A DNA stretch of 64,000 bases from Paracoccaceae bacterium (GCA_028284705.1 JANQRE010000016.1:1-64000); one strand, 5' to 3'. Numbered from the stretch's first letter, positions 52,334 to 62,428 are shown. Translations and numbers: made by a program. Notes: a model not told the origin generated them from the letters alone.

Positions 52334-53020
52334 TTATCCCAATGCATATCCGGCACCGCGTACCGTTCGCACAGGATCCTGACCGCCGCCAGCCAAAAGT
52401 GCTTTGCGCAGGCGTCCGACATGCACATCGACTGTTCTTGTATCGACATAGATGTCGCGCCCCCAGACGCGGTCGAGCAGTTGCTCGCGGGACCAGACGC
52501 GGCCCGGACGCTCCATGAAGGTCGTCAGAAGCCGAAATTCAGTTGGGCCCAACTTCAGTTGTTTTTCGCCGCGATAGACCCGGTGTTCTTCGAGGTCCAT
52601 GACGATGTCTTCGAACTCTAGACGCTGACCAACCGCGGCGGGACGGGTGCGCCTGAGCTGCGTGCGAATACGCGCCAGAAGTTCGGCGACGGAGTAGGGT
52701 TTCACGATGTAATCATCGGCCCCGGTTTCAAGCCCCCTCACCCGGTCATTCTCCTCCGAACGCGCAGATAACATAATAACTGGAATGCGTTGGCTGTCGT
52801 TGTTCATCTTGATTTGACGGCAAATTTCGATGCCGGAGACGTTTGGCAGCATCCAGTCGAGCACCACAAGATCGGGCGTGTCTTCCTGAACTTTCAGAAG
52901 CGCCTCATCGCCGGTCTCGGCGGTGTCTACGTCATAGCCCTCAGCGCGGATGTTATAGGCCAGCACCTCCCGTTGTGCCGGATCATCTTCGACCACAAGG
53001 ACCAGAGGATCAGAGGACAT
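52334..53020 (-). CDS. phoB: Phosphate regulon response regulator PhoB
   Basis: 228 aa from ATG 53020, with GAGGTTT upstream; a TTG at 53029 overlapping the phoU stop is an alternative. OmpR-class regulator: receiver with VVEDDPAQRE and phosphoacceptor Asp55 (VVLDWMLP), then a winged-helix DNA-binding domain (GPTEFRLLTTFMERPGRVWSREQLLDRVWG, DVHVGRLRKAL). Last gene of the phosphate cluster; activates the Pho box upstream of pstS. Confidence 0.96.
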   Translation of the reverse strand: MSSDPLVLVVEDDPAQREVLAYNIRAEGYDVDTAETGDEALLKVQEDTPDLVVLDWMLPNVSGIEICRQIKMNNDSQRIPVIMLSARSEENDRVRGLETGADDYIVKPYSVAELLARIRTQLRRTRPAAVGQRLEFEDIVMDLEEHRVYRGEKQLKLGPTEFRLLTTFMERPGRVWSREQLLDRVWGRDIYVDTRTVDVHVGRLRKALLAGGGQDPVRTVRGAGYALG

Positions 53021-53025
53021 TTCGA

Positions 53026-53742
53026 TCAAACCTCATCGGGCGCGGTGACAAAGGGCGTGCGGTCTTTCTTTTCCCGATCCTCATCGGGCATTTCACCGGT
53101 CACAAGATAGACCACCTGCTCCGCAATAGACGTCACATGATCGCCCATGCGTTCCAAGTTCTTGGCGATGAAATGCAGGTGCATACATGCGGTGATGTTG
53201 CGCGGATCTTCCATCATATGGGTCAGAAACTCGCGGAACAAAGCGTTGTACATCTGGTCGATCTCTGCATCGCGCTGGCGGATGTCCTCGGCCAGGTCCA
53301 CGTCGCGCTGGATATAGGCGTCTAGCGCATCTTTCAGCATCAGATTGACCGATTTGGCCATGCGCCGGATTGAGCCGCCAGAACCGTTCACCGCCGGCAT
53401 TTCGGACAGCACGGAGGTGCGTTTTGCAAGGTTCTTGGCGTAGTCCCCAAGACGCTCCAGATTGCCGCTGATCTTCAAAACCGTCAGCACGGTCCGCAAA
53501 TCGCTGGCTGTGGGACCGCGCATCGCGATGACACGCGCCACGTCCGCCGAGACCTCTTCCTCCAGCGCATCAATGGCCTTGTCGTTCTTGCGCACGGCCT
53601 CCGCGAGTTCGACATCACGCATCTCAAGCGCGCGGGAGGCGTCGGAGATGGCCGTTTCCACCATGCCGCCCATTTTCATGATCTGGGCCTGAATGCCCTC
53701 AAGATCGCGGTCGAAGGCGGATGCGATATGTTGATCGTTCAT
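53026..53742 (-). CDS. phoU: Phosphate signalling protein PhoU
   Basis: 238 aa, two three-helix bundles with the repeated metal-binding pattern (EVSADVARVIAMRGPTASDLRTVLTVLKISGNLERLGDYAKNLAKR and HLHFIAKNLERMGDHVTSIAEQVVYLVTG). It links the Pst transporter to PhoR kinase state and restrains the regulon when phosphate is ample. Lies 11 bp after pstB and touches phoB. Confidence 0.97.
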   Translation of the reverse strand: MNDQHIASAFDRDLEGIQAQIMKMGGMVETAISDASRALEMRDVELAEAVRKNDKAIDALEEEVSADVARVIAMRGPTASDLRTVLTVLKISGNLERLGDYAKNLAKRTSVLSEMPAVNGSGGSIRRMAKSVNLMLKDALDAYIQRDVDLAEDIRQRDAEIDQMYNALFREFLTHMMEDPRNITACMHLHFIAKNLERMGDHVTSIAEQVVYLVTGEMPDEDREKKDRTPFVTAPDEV

Positions 53743-53753
53743 GACGCGGCCCC

Positions 53754-54548
53754 CTACCCGATCCGACCTGTAATGTAGCTTTCCGTCCGGCTGTCCGATG
53801 GGTTCGTGAAGATCGTACCGGTATCGCCGTATTCCACCAGCTCGCCGAGGTGGAAGAACGCTGTCTTCTGACTGACGCGCGCTGCTTGTTGCATCGAGTG
53901 CGTTACGATGATCACCGTATAGGTTTGGCGCAATTCATCGATCAGTTCCTCGACCTGAGCGGTCGCAATCGGGTCTAGCGCGGAGCACGGCTCGTCCATC
54001 AGCAGCACTTCCGGCGCCGTGGCGATGGCGCGCCCGATGCAGAGACGCTGCTGCTGACCGCCTGAGAGGCCCGTGCCGGGTGCATCGAGGCGATCTTTCA
54101 CCTCGTCCCATATCGCGGCACGGCGCAGGGATTTCTCGACGATCTCGTCAAGCTCGGCCTTGTTTTTGGCAAGACCATGGATCTTCGGACCGTAAGCGAC
54201 ATTGTCATAGATCGATTTCGGGAACGGGTTGGGCTTTTGGAACACCATGCCGATGCGGGCGCGCAGCTGCACCGGGTCGATGTTTTTGGCGTAGATATCT
54301 TCGCCCTCCAGATGGATGTCACCGGTCACGCGACACACATCAATTGTATCGTTCATCCTGTTGATACAACGCAAGAAAGTGGACTTCCCACAGCCCGATG
54401 GACCGATGAAAGCGGTCACCGCCTTGTTCTCGATCTCGACATCCACGCCCTTGATCGCGTGGTTGTCGCCATAGAACACATCGACGTTGTTCGCGGCGAT
54501 CTTGATATCGTTGGACATGGTCCGCTCCGTCACTCTCATATCGTTCAT
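53754..54548 (-). CDS. pstB: Phosphate ABC transporter ATP-binding protein PstB
   Basis: 264 aa from [10 protein letters not shown], where GGAG lies 9 nt upstream. Walker A GPSGCGKS, the Q loop [19 protein letters not shown] signature [16 protein letters not shown] and Walker [13 protein letters not shown] are complete. Energises phosphate import as a dimer with PstA/PstC. Overlapping context with pstA (16 bp gap) supports one operon. Confidence 0.97.
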   Translation of the reverse strand: MNDMRVTERTMSNDIKIAANNVDVFYGDNHAIKGVDVEIENKAVTAFIGPSGCGKSTFLRCINRMNDTIDVCRVTGDIHLEGEDIYAKNIDPVQLRARIGMVFQKPNPFPKSIYDNVAYGPKIHGLAKNKAELDEIVEKSLRRAAIWDEVKDRLDAPGTGLSGGQQQRLCIGRAIATAPEVLLMDEPCSALDPIATAQVEELIDELRQTYTVIIVTHSMQQAARVSQKTAFFHLGELVEYGDTGTIFTNPSDSRTESYITGRIG

Positions 54549-54563
54549 ATCGCGCAACTCCTT

Positions 54564-56342
54564 TTACCAGCGGCGCTCGAACCGTTTGCGGAGGAATACC
54601 GCAAGCGCGTTCATGATCACAAGGAAGGTCAGCAGCACGCAGATGGCGGCGGCTGTGCGCGCCTCAAACGCGCGTTCAGGGAAATCCGACCAGCGGAACA
54701 CCTGCACCGGCAGCACGGAGGCTGAGTCGGTGACGCCCGTTGGGATGTCCACGATGAACGCCACCATGCCGATCATGATCAGCGGCGCGGTCTCACCGAG
54801 GGCCTGCGCCATGCCGATAATCGTGCCGGTCAGGATGCCCGGCATCGCGAGCGGCAGGACATGGTGGAAGGTCGCCTGTAAAGGCGAGGCCCCAAGCCCG
54901 ACCGCGGCGTCGCGGATCGAGGGCGGCACGGCGCGGATCGCCGCGCGCGAGGCGATGATGATCGTGGGCAGCGTCATCAGCGCCAGCACGATACCACCCG
55001 CCACAGGCGCGGATCGCGGTACCCCGAAGAAGCCGAGGAAGACCGATAAGCCCAGGAGGCCAAACACAATCGAGGGCACGGCGGCGAGGTTGTTGATGTT
55101 CACCTCAATGAAATCGGTAAGTTTGTTCTTCGGCGCGAATTCTTCGAGATAGATGGCGGCCAAAACGCCGATTGGGAAGGCCAGCGCGAAGGTCACGACC
55201 ATGGTCCAGAATGAGCCGACAACAGCGCCCCAGATCCCGGCGAGTTCGGGCTCGCGCGAGTCGCCAGAGGTGAAGAAGCGGGTGTTGAAGACCTGCTCCA
55301 CGCTGCCTGCCTCGCGCAGCTCTTCGATCCACACAATCTGATTGTCGGAAACTTTTCGCGCGTTTGGCGGCAGATCGGTGACCAGCAGACGCCATTCCGA
55401 TGCGTTTTCGATGGTTTCGGTCGGCTGCACGACGACGTCAGCTTCGGCCATGGCCGTGTCGATACGTGTGACCTTGAACCAGCCGCCCCCTGCCCGGATC
55501 ATGACCGAGCGGTTTTCATCTGTCAGGTCCTCAGCTCCAGAGGCGGAGCGAGAGCGTAATTCAAGGTCATCCGCCTTGGCCAAGAGTGCGTCACGGGCGG
55601 CCGTTCGGCTGTCGAGTTGCGCTTGTGCGGCCGCGCGATCCTCCTCGTTTTTGGCCGATTGCAGTTCCTGTTCGTAGAAGCGGACACCATTGTCCTGCAG
55701 CGCGGCCTGGCGGCGCACGGTCTGCGCTTGCTCGAGCAGGCCGTCTTTCACCCGACCCAAAGCAGCGGAGAAATCATTCACCGACGAGCTCAGCCGTGCG
55801 GCGTCATCGGTGACGAAGACCGACAGCAGACCATTGGTCGGTTTGTCAAAGATCTCGCCATAATCGCCCTTCAGGTAAAGGTCGGACACGTCTGAGGCCA
55901 GGAACGGATATTCAATCGTTTCGCCAAGCATGGCAGGGTCATTGGCGACCATCGCGGCCAGTTCAAACGCCGCCCCCGACGAGGTCAGATCATAGAGCTC
56001 GCGCCGGGTCTTGCGCCCTGTTGCATCCGGGAAACGCGCCTTCAAGGCATCTTTGGTGAGGCCGGTGAAATCGGCCCGCAGGATGTCGCGCGGATCGGCA
56101 TCGCTGTCGAGGCCAAGTTCGCCTGCATCAAGTGTGATCGGAAGTGTCACATAGGTTTCGGTCAGCGCGCCAACCGCCTTTGTCAGCACCGAAGAGAGCA
56201 GTGCCACCAGCGCACCCGCCGCCAGCAGGATCGCGATGATGCCATAGGCTTTCAGGCGCGTCTCCGCCAACCGGCGCTTCTTGATCCGCGAGGTGGCCGC
56301 GGTGCCGGAATGCATGTCTGTGAGAGCAGTCATATCAACCAT
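54564..56342 (-). CDS. pstA: Phosphate ABC transporter permease PstA, extended form
   Basis: 592 aa from MVDMTALTDM, double the size of E. coli PstA (296 aa). After the first helix (AYGIIAILLAAGALVALLSSVL) comes a long extracytoplasmic region of roughly 330 residues with a DUF3333-like start and a predicted coiled coil (LLEQAQTVRRQAALQDNGVRFYEQELQSAKNEEDRAAAQAQLDSRTA). The C-terminal half is the usual permease, with the EAA loop GLGASPLQATFHHVLPLAMPGILTG. Such long PstA proteins are common in Alphaproteobacteria. Confidence 0.94.
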   Translation of the reverse strand: MVDMTALTDMHSGTAATSRIKKRRLAETRLKAYGIIAILLAAGALVALLSSVLTKAVGALTETYVTLPITLDAGELGLDSDADPRDILRADFTGLTKDALKARFPDATGRKTRRELYDLTSSGAAFELAAMVANDPAMLGETIEYPFLASDVSDLYLKGDYGEIFDKPTNGLLSVFVTDDAARLSSSVNDFSAALGRVKDGLLEQAQTVRRQAALQDNGVRFYEQELQSAKNEEDRAAAQAQLDSRTAARDALLAKADDLELRSRSASGAEDLTDENRSVMIRAGGGWFKVTRIDTAMAEADVVVQPTETIENASEWRLLVTDLPPNARKVSDNQIVWIEELREAGSVEQVFNTRFFTSGDSREPELAGIWGAVVGSFWTMVVTFALAFPIGVLAAIYLEEFAPKNKLTDFIEVNINNLAAVPSIVFGLLGLSVFLGFFGVPRSAPVAGGIVLALMTLPTIIIASRAAIRAVPPSIRDAAVGLGASPLQATFHHVLPLAMPGILTGTIIGMAQALGETAPLIMIGMVAFIVDIPTGVTDSASVLPVQVFRWSDFPERAFEARTAAAICVLLTFLVIMNALAVFLRKRFERRW

Positions 56343-56352
56343 GGCGCGGGTC

Positions 56353-57729
56353 CTAGTCGTAGAGTTCGCGGTATTTGCGCACGATGCGCTGAGCGGCCAC
56401 ATTCATCAGAAGCGTCACGCAGAAGAGTGTGAAACCCAGGGTGAAGGCCGGCCCCGCAGCCGTTGAGGCCTCGGTGTCGCCGGTGATCAGCATGACGATC
56501 TGCACGGTCACAGTGGTCACCGCCTCAAGCGGGTTCGCGGTCAGGTTCGCCCCCTGCCCTGCAGCCATCACCACGATCATGGTCTCACCCACGGCGCGCG
56601 AGATGCCCAGAAGCACAGCGGAGACAATGCCCGGCAAGGCGGCTGGCAGAACGACCTGGCGGATCGTTTCGGCCTTGGTGGCGCCAAGACCGTAAGAGCC
56701 GTCCCGGAGGGACTGTGGGACGGCGTTGATGACGTCATCGCTGAGCGAGGAGATGAAGGGGATAATCATGATCCCCATCACGATCCCTGCCGCGAGGGCG
56801 CTTTCGGAGGCGATGGTCAGGCCAATGGACTCACCGGAATTGCGCAAGAACGGCGCGAGCGTGATCGCGGCGAAGAAGCCATATACGACGGTCGGGATGC
56901 CGGCGAGAATTTCAAGCATCGGTTTGGCCCAGGCGCGCACCCGAGGGCCCGCAAAATCAGAAAGATAGATCGCCGCGAAGAGCCCTATAGGCACCGCCAC
57001 CAGCATTGCGATCACGGTGATCAGCAGCGTACCGGCGAAGAGTGGGATCGCCCCGACCTTGTCGGCATCCAGATTGCCCTCATGCACGCCTGACAGGGGC
57101 GACCATGTCGTGCCGAACAGGAACTTGTGGACTTGCCAGTCGATATTGCGGAAGAAGTTCAGCGTTTCGAAGATCAGCGACAGGACGATGCCGACCGTGG
57201 TCAGAACCGCGATGATCGCCATCACCAGCAGGATACGGCGGACGATGTCCTCAGAGCGGTTGCGCGCGCGCCAGCCAACGGAAATCTTGCCATATGCCCA
57301 GAAGCCTGCAGCTGCGGCGGCCGCGAGCGACAAAATGATCGTACCCCATGTGTGGAAGGTATTCTGTGACGCAAGCTGGGCCGCGATCTCCTCGCGCAAG
57401 GCATCGGTTTTCGACGCGATATTGCCGTCGGCAATGGCATGGGCATCAGACAGGATCAGCTCCGCCTCGATGGAGGACACATCGGGCAGCGCTTCCATGA
57501 TCTGTGCGGTCATGGACCGCTCGATGGAGATGCCCCAGACCGTGCCGACGATGAACAGGACGGCCCAGCCCACCAGCAGAGCGAGCAGGAGCGAGAGAAA
57601 CCCGTGATAGTTCGGACGAGAATGCAGTTGCGAGACATCGCCGCCCACAACCGCCACAGAGCGGTTGCGCGACAGCACGTAGAATGCCGATCCAAGCGCC
57701 AGAACCGCGATAAATCCTAAAAGCAGCAT
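56353..57729 (-). CDS. pstC: Phosphate ABC transporter permease PstC, extended form
   Basis: 458 aa, longer than E. coli PstC (319 aa). An N-terminal pair of helices with an inserted extracytoplasmic segment (SIEAELILSDAHAIADGNIASKTDALREEI) and another helix precede the permease core (PIGLFAAIYLSDFAGPRVRAWAKPMLEILAGIPTVVYGFFA; EAA loop GLGATKAETIRQVVLPAALPGIVSAV). With PstA it forms the inner-membrane channel. pstA starts 10 bp after its stop. Confidence 0.95.
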   Translation of the reverse strand: MLLLGFIAVLALGSAFYVLSRNRSVAVVGGDVSQLHSRPNYHGFLSLLLALLVGWAVLFIVGTVWGISIERSMTAQIMEALPDVSSIEAELILSDAHAIADGNIASKTDALREEIAAQLASQNTFHTWGTIILSLAAAAAAGFWAYGKISVGWRARNRSEDIVRRILLVMAIIAVLTTVGIVLSLIFETLNFFRNIDWQVHKFLFGTTWSPLSGVHEGNLDADKVGAIPLFAGTLLITVIAMLVAVPIGLFAAIYLSDFAGPRVRAWAKPMLEILAGIPTVVYGFFAAITLAPFLRNSGESIGLTIASESALAAGIVMGIMIIPFISSLSDDVINAVPQSLRDGSYGLGATKAETIRQVVLPAALPGIVSAVLLGISRAVGETMIVVMAAGQGANLTANPLEAVTTVTVQIVMLITGDTEASTAAGPAFTLGFTLFCVTLLMNVAAQRIVRKYRELYD

Positions 57730-57757
57730 TCGATCCTCACATGGCGCTTTTCGGTGA

Positions 57758-57791
57758 AAAGGCGGGGCGACTGGTGAGCCGCCCCGCCTTT
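57758..57791 (-). terminator. Strong hairpin between pstS and pstC
   Basis: A 12-bp GC-rich stem (57780-57791 with 57758-57769) and 10-nt loop lie just after pstS, followed on the minus strand by TTTTC. Such a hairpin commonly lets part of the transcripts end after pstS and protects the rest, giving more binding protein than permease. Partial terminator or stabiliser; inferred. Confidence 0.75.
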
Positions 57792-57813
57792 CAATTGGCT
57801 TAAGCGAGGTGGC

Positions 57814-58797
57814 TTAGTTCCACTCGTTGCCGGTCATGACCGACAGGCTGGTCACTGCACCTTGCACATTCTTGTAGGTGTCCTCCGGCAGCGGGATCAG
57901 GCCTTTGTCGACCAGATAGCCTTCTTCACCAGTGGCCGCGTCGCTCATGAATTCGTTGACGAATTCCTGGATGCCGGGAACGGCGCCCACATGCGCGTTC
58001 TTCACGTAGAAGTAGAGCGAACGGGAGACCGGGTAGTCGCCCGCCGCGATGTTTTCGAACTCAGGCTCAACACCATCAACCGTTGCACCTTGCAGCTTGT
58101 CGGAATTCTGATCGAGGAACGAGAAGCCGAAGACGCCGACAGCGTTCGGGTTGGCTTCCAGCTTGGAGACGATCAGGTTGTCGTTCTCACCGGCTTCGAT
58201 ATAGGCGCCATCGTCCCGGATGGAGATGCCTTCGCATTCGATGCCAGCCCCTTCGCAGCCTTCTTCCATCACCAGCTCTTCAAAGGCGTCACGGGTGCCG
58301 GAGCTGGGCGGAGGGCCAAGCACTTCGATCTTGATCGCGGGCAGCGCCGGATCAACTTCGTTCCACATGGTCGGTTTCGGGCCTTGCTCCGCCAGCGCGG
58401 TCACGATCTGCTCGCGGGTCACAGCGAAGGTCGGGCCGCCTTTTGCATTTGCCATCACGATGCCGTCATAGCCAACAACAGCTTCCGTGATCTCGGTCAC
58501 ACCGTTTTCAGCGCAGAGTTTGAACTCTTTTTCCTTCATCCGACGGGAGGCGTTGGTGATGTCGGGATGCTCCGTGCCAACACCGGCACAGAAAAGCTTC
58601 AGGCCGCCGCCGGAGCCGGTGGACTCAACGACAGGCGTCTGGAAGTCGGTGGAGCGACCGAATTGTTCTGCCACAGCGGTGGAGAACGGGAACACAGTGG
58701 ACGAACCCACGATGCGGATCTGGTCGCGCGCTTGAGCCGCGGTCACGGCGATGGCCGATACCAGAGCGGCAGCAGCGGTGGTTTTGACGAAGGACAT
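57814..58797 (-). CDS. pstS: Phosphate-binding protein PstS
   Basis: 327 aa with signal peptide (VKTTAAAALVSAIAVTAAQA, cleavage before RDQIRIVG). Phosphate-binding elements GSSTVFPFSTAVAEQF, ESTGSGGGLKLFC and PPSSGTRDAFEELV are present. High-affinity periplasmic receptor for the Pst transporter; first gene behind the Pho box and expected to be the most abundant product of the operon under phosphate limitation. Confidence 0.97.
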   Translation of the reverse strand: MSFVKTTAAAALVSAIAVTAAQARDQIRIVGSSTVFPFSTAVAEQFGRSTDFQTPVVESTGSGGGLKLFCAGVGTEHPDITNASRRMKEKEFKLCAENGVTEITEAVVGYDGIVMANAKGGPTFAVTREQIVTALAEQGPKPTMWNEVDPALPAIKIEVLGPPPSSGTRDAFEELVMEEGCEGAGIECEGISIRDDGAYIEAGENDNLIVSKLEANPNAVGVFGFSFLDQNSDKLQGATVDGVEPEFENIAAGDYPVSRSLYFYVKNAHVGAVPGIQEFVNEFMSDAATGEEGYLVDKGLIPLPEDTYKNVQGAVTSLSVMTGNEWN

Positions 58798-58883
58798 GAA
58801 GTCTCTCCCCTAAAGTTTGTGAGTAAACGATCAGGCCCCCATGACCTGTCGTTGGCCCCGTCTCTAGAGACCCTCGATGCTGC

Positions 58884-58916
58884 TTTTGTGACAGTTTTGT
58901 AAGAGTTTTATGACAG
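58884..58916 (-). promoter_or_regulatory. Pho box upstream of pstS
   Basis: On the minus strand three 11-bp units run head to tail: CTGTCATAAAA (58916-58906), CTCTTACAAAA (58905-58895) and CTGTCACAAAA (58894-58884). This is the PhoB-binding pattern of 7-bp CTGTCAT-like repeats with 4-bp A-rich spacers. It lies about 90-120 bp upstream of pstS and just after the phoR stop, so the pstSCAB-phoU-phoB transcript is PhoB-driven while phoR lies outside it. Confidence 0.9.
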
Positions 58917-58952
58917 CGCTGGCGGCAAGTGATTAAACTCTGATCCTGCGCC

Positions 58953-59987
58953 CTATTCAGCCGGAAAAATGCTTGAGAAACAGCTTCCAATACCTTGTTC
59001 TGACGTGATTTTAAGGCGTCCACGGTGTCGATTGACGATATGCTTTACAATCGCAAGTCCGAGGCCCGTTCCGCCTTTTTGACGGCTGCGATCATCGTCA
59101 ATTCGGTAAAATCGCTCTGTCAGGCGCGGCAAATGGATCGGATCGATTCCCTCGCCCTCGTCGCGCACATCGACACGCCAGGCCGCTTTGCGCAAAGTGG
59201 GGTCTCTGGGCACCTTTTGTACCTCGACATGGATCGTCCGATCAGACCCGCCATACTTGATCGCGTTCTCGATGAGATTGAGAAATAGTTGAATGAGCTG
59301 ATCGCGATCCCCCGGTACAAGCGCTTCGTCATTGATGCCCGTGGCTGCGATTTTCACATTCGCATTCTTCAACTTGCCCTCAAGCGTCGCGATGGCTGAG
59401 CGCAAAACGGCCGCCAGGTCAACCTCGTCACGTGGCCGCACGCGTTCATCCGCTTCGACTCGGCTAAGTGACAGAAGGTCAGCCACCATCCGCGACATCC
59501 GCTGGGCTTCATCCTCCATGATCTGCAGGAAGCGCTCTCGAGCCTCCGGATCGTCGCGCGCGGTCGTTCGAAGCGTCTCGATGAAACCGCGCAGGGACGT
59601 CAGCGGTGTGCGCAGCTCATGGCTGATATTAGCGATGAAATCGCGCCGGATGAGTTCGGAATCCTCAAACAGGCTGCGATCCTCGAAACTCAGCACCGCA
59701 CCGCCATTGCTCGCCACTGGATGGGCACGAAACATATAGGTGATCTCGCCGGAAATGCCGGAATGAATGAAGCGCGCGTTGCCATCCTGTCCGTCGCGAA
59801 TTGCGGCATCCATCGCCGCCAGCACCGCCGCCTGCCGCAGCAGCGTCACCGCGTTCATGCCTTGTGCCTCGGCTCCGAACAGCTCGCGCGCGGGATCGTT
59901 TAAGGCGAGCACCGAATAGCTGCTATCGATCAGCAATACAGGCAGGGGCAGGCCCATAAGGATATCGCGCGTCAGCTCACCCTCCAT
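58953..59987 (-). CDS. phoR: Phosphate regulon sensor histidine kinase PhoR, no membrane anchor
   Basis: 344 aa. A PAS domain begins almost at the first residue (LTRDILMGLPLPVLLIDSSYSVLALNDPARELFGAE), then HisKA with His in FIANISHELRTPLTSLRGFIETL and HATPase (NLIENAIKYGG, VRDEGEGI, GGTGLGLAIVKHIVNRHRG). The N-terminal hydrophobic helices of E. coli PhoR are missing, and only 9 bp separate it from the preceding gene, so no room exists for them. It controls PhoB phosphorylation together with PhoU/Pst. Confidence 0.92.
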   Translation of the reverse strand: MEGELTRDILMGLPLPVLLIDSSYSVLALNDPARELFGAEAQGMNAVTLLRQAAVLAAMDAAIRDGQDGNARFIHSGISGEITYMFRAHPVASNGGAVLSFEDRSLFEDSELIRRDFIANISHELRTPLTSLRGFIETLRTTARDDPEARERFLQIMEDEAQRMSRMVADLLSLSRVEADERVRPRDEVDLAAVLRSAIATLEGKLKNANVKIAATGINDEALVPGDRDQLIQLFLNLIENAIKYGGSDRTIHVEVQKVPRDPTLRKAAWRVDVRDEGEGIDPIHLPRLTERFYRIDDDRSRQKGGTGLGLAIVKHIVNRHRGRLKITSEQGIGSCFSSIFPAE

Positions 59988-59996
59988 CGCCCCGCC

Positions 59997-61166
59997 CTAC
60001 CCCTGCAAGGCTTTGAAACCTTGAGAGAATTCTTCCCTGAGAAGGTCGATATCCTCGATCCCCGTTGAGATGCGGAAGAACCCGTCCGACATGCCCAAAG
60101 CAGCGCGCGCCTCGGGCGTCATCGCACGGTGTGAGGAGGACGCGGCATGGCTCAGCGTCGTGCCGATATCACCCAACGTTGGGGCGAAAGGCATCGATGG
60201 CATGGCTTTGACCAAGGCGTTTGCAGCAGCCATCCCGCCGTCGATTTCAAAGCTGACCATATTGCCGAAATTCGGGCCCAGAAGCGCGCCAGCGCGGTTG
60301 TGATCAGGATGATCGGTTCGGCCCGGATAGAACACCCGTTTGGCCCCCAGATCAGCGAGGTGATCGGCGAGCTTCGCGGCATTTTCCTGCGCGCGCTCAA
60401 ACCGTAGTTTGAAGGACATGAGCCCCCGCTCTGCCATCCAGCAATCGTAAGGCGAGGCCGTGAAGCCATGGGTCTGGATCACGCCGTCAATCGCGTCTGC
60501 GTGCTCTTTCGAAGCGCAGGCCACATAGCCCAGCATGGCGTCCGAGTGACCTGCGAGTAATTTGGTGACCGAGTGGATGACGGTATCGGCACCGGCTGCG
60601 AGTGGCTGGTAAGCCATTGGAGTCGTGAAGGTATTGTCCACGGCGACCGGGATGTTGCGGGCCTTCCCAAGCGCAATGATCGCCTCCATATCCGCCACCC
60701 GCAGGGTCGGGTTGGAGACGACCTCAACGAGGATCAGCCTGGTTTCGGGCCGAATGGCGGCCTCCACAGACGCGATATCTGTGGGGTCAACAAGCGTGCT
60801 CGCGATACCCATGCGCGGCAGTTCCTGCGTCAACAGTCGCAAGGACCGCCCATAAAGCTGATCGCCGCCGATCACGTGATCACCGGATTGCAGCAATGCC
60901 ATCAGCGTCGCCGACACAGCGCCCATCCCTGAGCCGGTCATCAGGCCGCCCGAGACGCCTTCCAGCGCGTCGATTTTCGAGGCGAGCACGCTCGCATTCG
61001 CATGGCCCTCGCGCGAATAGGTATAGCCATGCGCCGCGCCGTCATACATCGCGTTCAGCGCATCCGGGCTGTCGGCGCGATAGACCACGGAAGGTTGCAG
61101 CGGCGTGTTCAGCGCCCGAGCCTGTCCCTCTGAATAGGCCGGGCGGCGCGCGATATCATCGGTCAC
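59997..61166 (-). CDS. Trans-sulfuration family PLP enzyme (cystathionine gamma-synthase/lyase-like)
   Basis: 389 aa from a GTG that overlaps the proA stop as GTGA. PLP lysine in [16 protein letters not shown], phosphate-binding [23 protein letters not shown] and YGRS, and the C-terminal [47 protein letters not shown] are classical. It could act as cystathionine gamma-lyase, gamma-synthase or methionine gamma-lyase; context (after proA) does not decide. Confidence 0.9.
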   Translation of the reverse strand: MTDDIARRPAYSEGQARALNTPLQPSVVYRADSPDALNAMYDGAAHGYTYSREGHANASVLASKIDALEGVSGGLMTGSGMGAVSATLMALLQSGDHVIGGDQLYGRSLRLLTQELPRMGIASTLVDPTDIASVEAAIRPETRLILVEVVSNPTLRVADMEAIIALGKARNIPVAVDNTFTTPMAYQPLAAGADTVIHSVTKLLAGHSDAMLGYVACASKEHADAIDGVIQTHGFTASPYDCWMAERGLMSFKLRFERAQENAAKLADHLADLGAKRVFYPGRTDHPDHNRAGALLGPNFGNMVSFEIDGGMAAANALVKAMPSMPFAPTLGDIGTTLSHAASSSHRAMTPEARAALGMSDGFFRISTGIEDIDLLREEFSQGFKALQG

Positions 61167-62428
61167 GGACGGGTCGCTCCATCCCCTGAGACGAGGTATT
61201 TGAAGCTGGTGAGCTGCTCGGCGCCGACCGGTCCGCGCGCATGCATTTTGCCCGTCGCGATGCCGATCTCGGCGCCCATGCCGAACTCCCCGCCATCCGC
61301 AAATTGCGTGGAGGCATTGTGCATCAGGATCGCTGAGTCGAGCCGCGACATGAACAGGTCCGCCACCGCCTGATCCTCGGTCATGATGCAATCGGTATGG
61401 TTGGAGCCATAGCGGCGGATATGATCCATCGCCTCTTCCACGGAAGCCACTGTTTTTGCAGCGATTTCCATGTCGAGGAACTCTTTGCCCCAATGGCTCT
61501 CATCGGCGGGCTTCACCCCGTCAACGCCTTGCAGCGCCATATCCGCATCGACCGTCACGCCCTTCTCAAGCAGCGCCTTGAGGACCCCCTGCCCGATGGT
61601 GTCCACCACATCCTCGTGGATCAAAAGGCACTCCGCCGCGCCGCAAATGCCAGTGCGCCGGGTCTTGGCGTTCAGCACCACATTCAGCGTCTTCACCGGG
61701 TCGGCGGCCTTGTCGATATAGATATGCACGATGCCTTCGAGATGGGCGAAGACCGGTACGCGCGCCTCACGCTGCACGAGCCCCACCAACCCCTTGCCGC
61801 CGCGCGGCACGATGACGTCGATGTAATCGGTCATGGTTAGCATCTCGGAGACCGCCTCCCGGTCCCGCGTCGGCACCAGTTGTATCGCATCTTCAGGCAG
61901 GCCTGCAGATGTCAGCCCCGCGACCAGACAAGCATGGATCGCGTTTGAGGAGTGAAAGCCTTCCGACCCGCCGCGCAGGATCACCGCGTTTCCGGCCTTC
62001 AGGCACAACGCGCCGGCATCGGCGGTCACATTCGGGCGGCTCTCATAGATGACGCCGATCACGCCGAGGGGCGTGCGCACGCGCTTGATATGCAAGCCGT
62101 TCGGGCGATCCCACTCCGCGATCACATCGCCCACAGGGTCTTTCTGCGCCGCCACGGCGCGCAACCCGTCGCAAATGCTCTGCACGCGCGCCTCGTTCAG
62201 CATGAGACGGTCCATCATCGCGTTTGAGAGGCCCTTGTCGCGCCCGTAATCGAGATCCTTGGCATTCGCCTCGATGATCGCGGCCCGTGCAGTCCAGACC
62301 GCCTCCGCCGCGGCCTCCAGGGCGGCTTGTTTCTGCTCAGCTGGCGCGAAAGACAAGACTTGCGCCGCCGCTTTTGCGCGCGCACCAAGATCAGCCATGA
62401 GAACGGGGATGTCTGCGAGGTCTTTCAT
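61163..62428 (-). CDS. proA: Glutamate-5-semialdehyde dehydrogenase (gamma-glutamyl phosphate reductase)
   Basis: 421 aa from [11 protein letters not shown]. The catalytic cysteine lies in [15 protein letters not shown], and [39 protein letters not shown] and [33 protein letters not shown] are signature blocks. Second step of proline synthesis from glutamate. It follows proB by 46 bp. Confidence 0.97.
   Translation of the reverse strand: MKDLADIPVLMADLGARAKAAAQVLSFAPAEQKQAALEAAAEAVWTARAAIIEANAKDLDYGRDKGLSNAMMDRLMLNEARVQSICDGLRAVAAQKDPVGDVIAEWDRPNGLHIKRVRTPLGVIGVIYESRPNVTADAGALCLKAGNAVILRGGSEGFHSSNAIHACLVAGLTSAGLPEDAIQLVPTRDREAVSEMLTMTDYIDVIVPRGGKGLVGLVQREARVPVFAHLEGIVHIYIDKAADPVKTLNVVLNAKTRRTGICGAAECLLIHEDVVDTIGQGVLKALLEKGVTVDADMALQGVDGVKPADESHWGKEFLDMEIAAKTVASVEEAMDHIRRYGSNHTDCIMTEDQAVADLFMSRLDSAILMHNASTQFADGGEFGMGAEIGIATGKMHARGPVGAEQLTSFKYLVSGDGATRP

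Noticed and set aside
59997-61493. 498-codon version of the PLP enzyme
   Set aside because: The first ~109 codons lie antisense-frame over proA and read as non-protein; GTG 61166 overlapping the proA stop gives the standard length.
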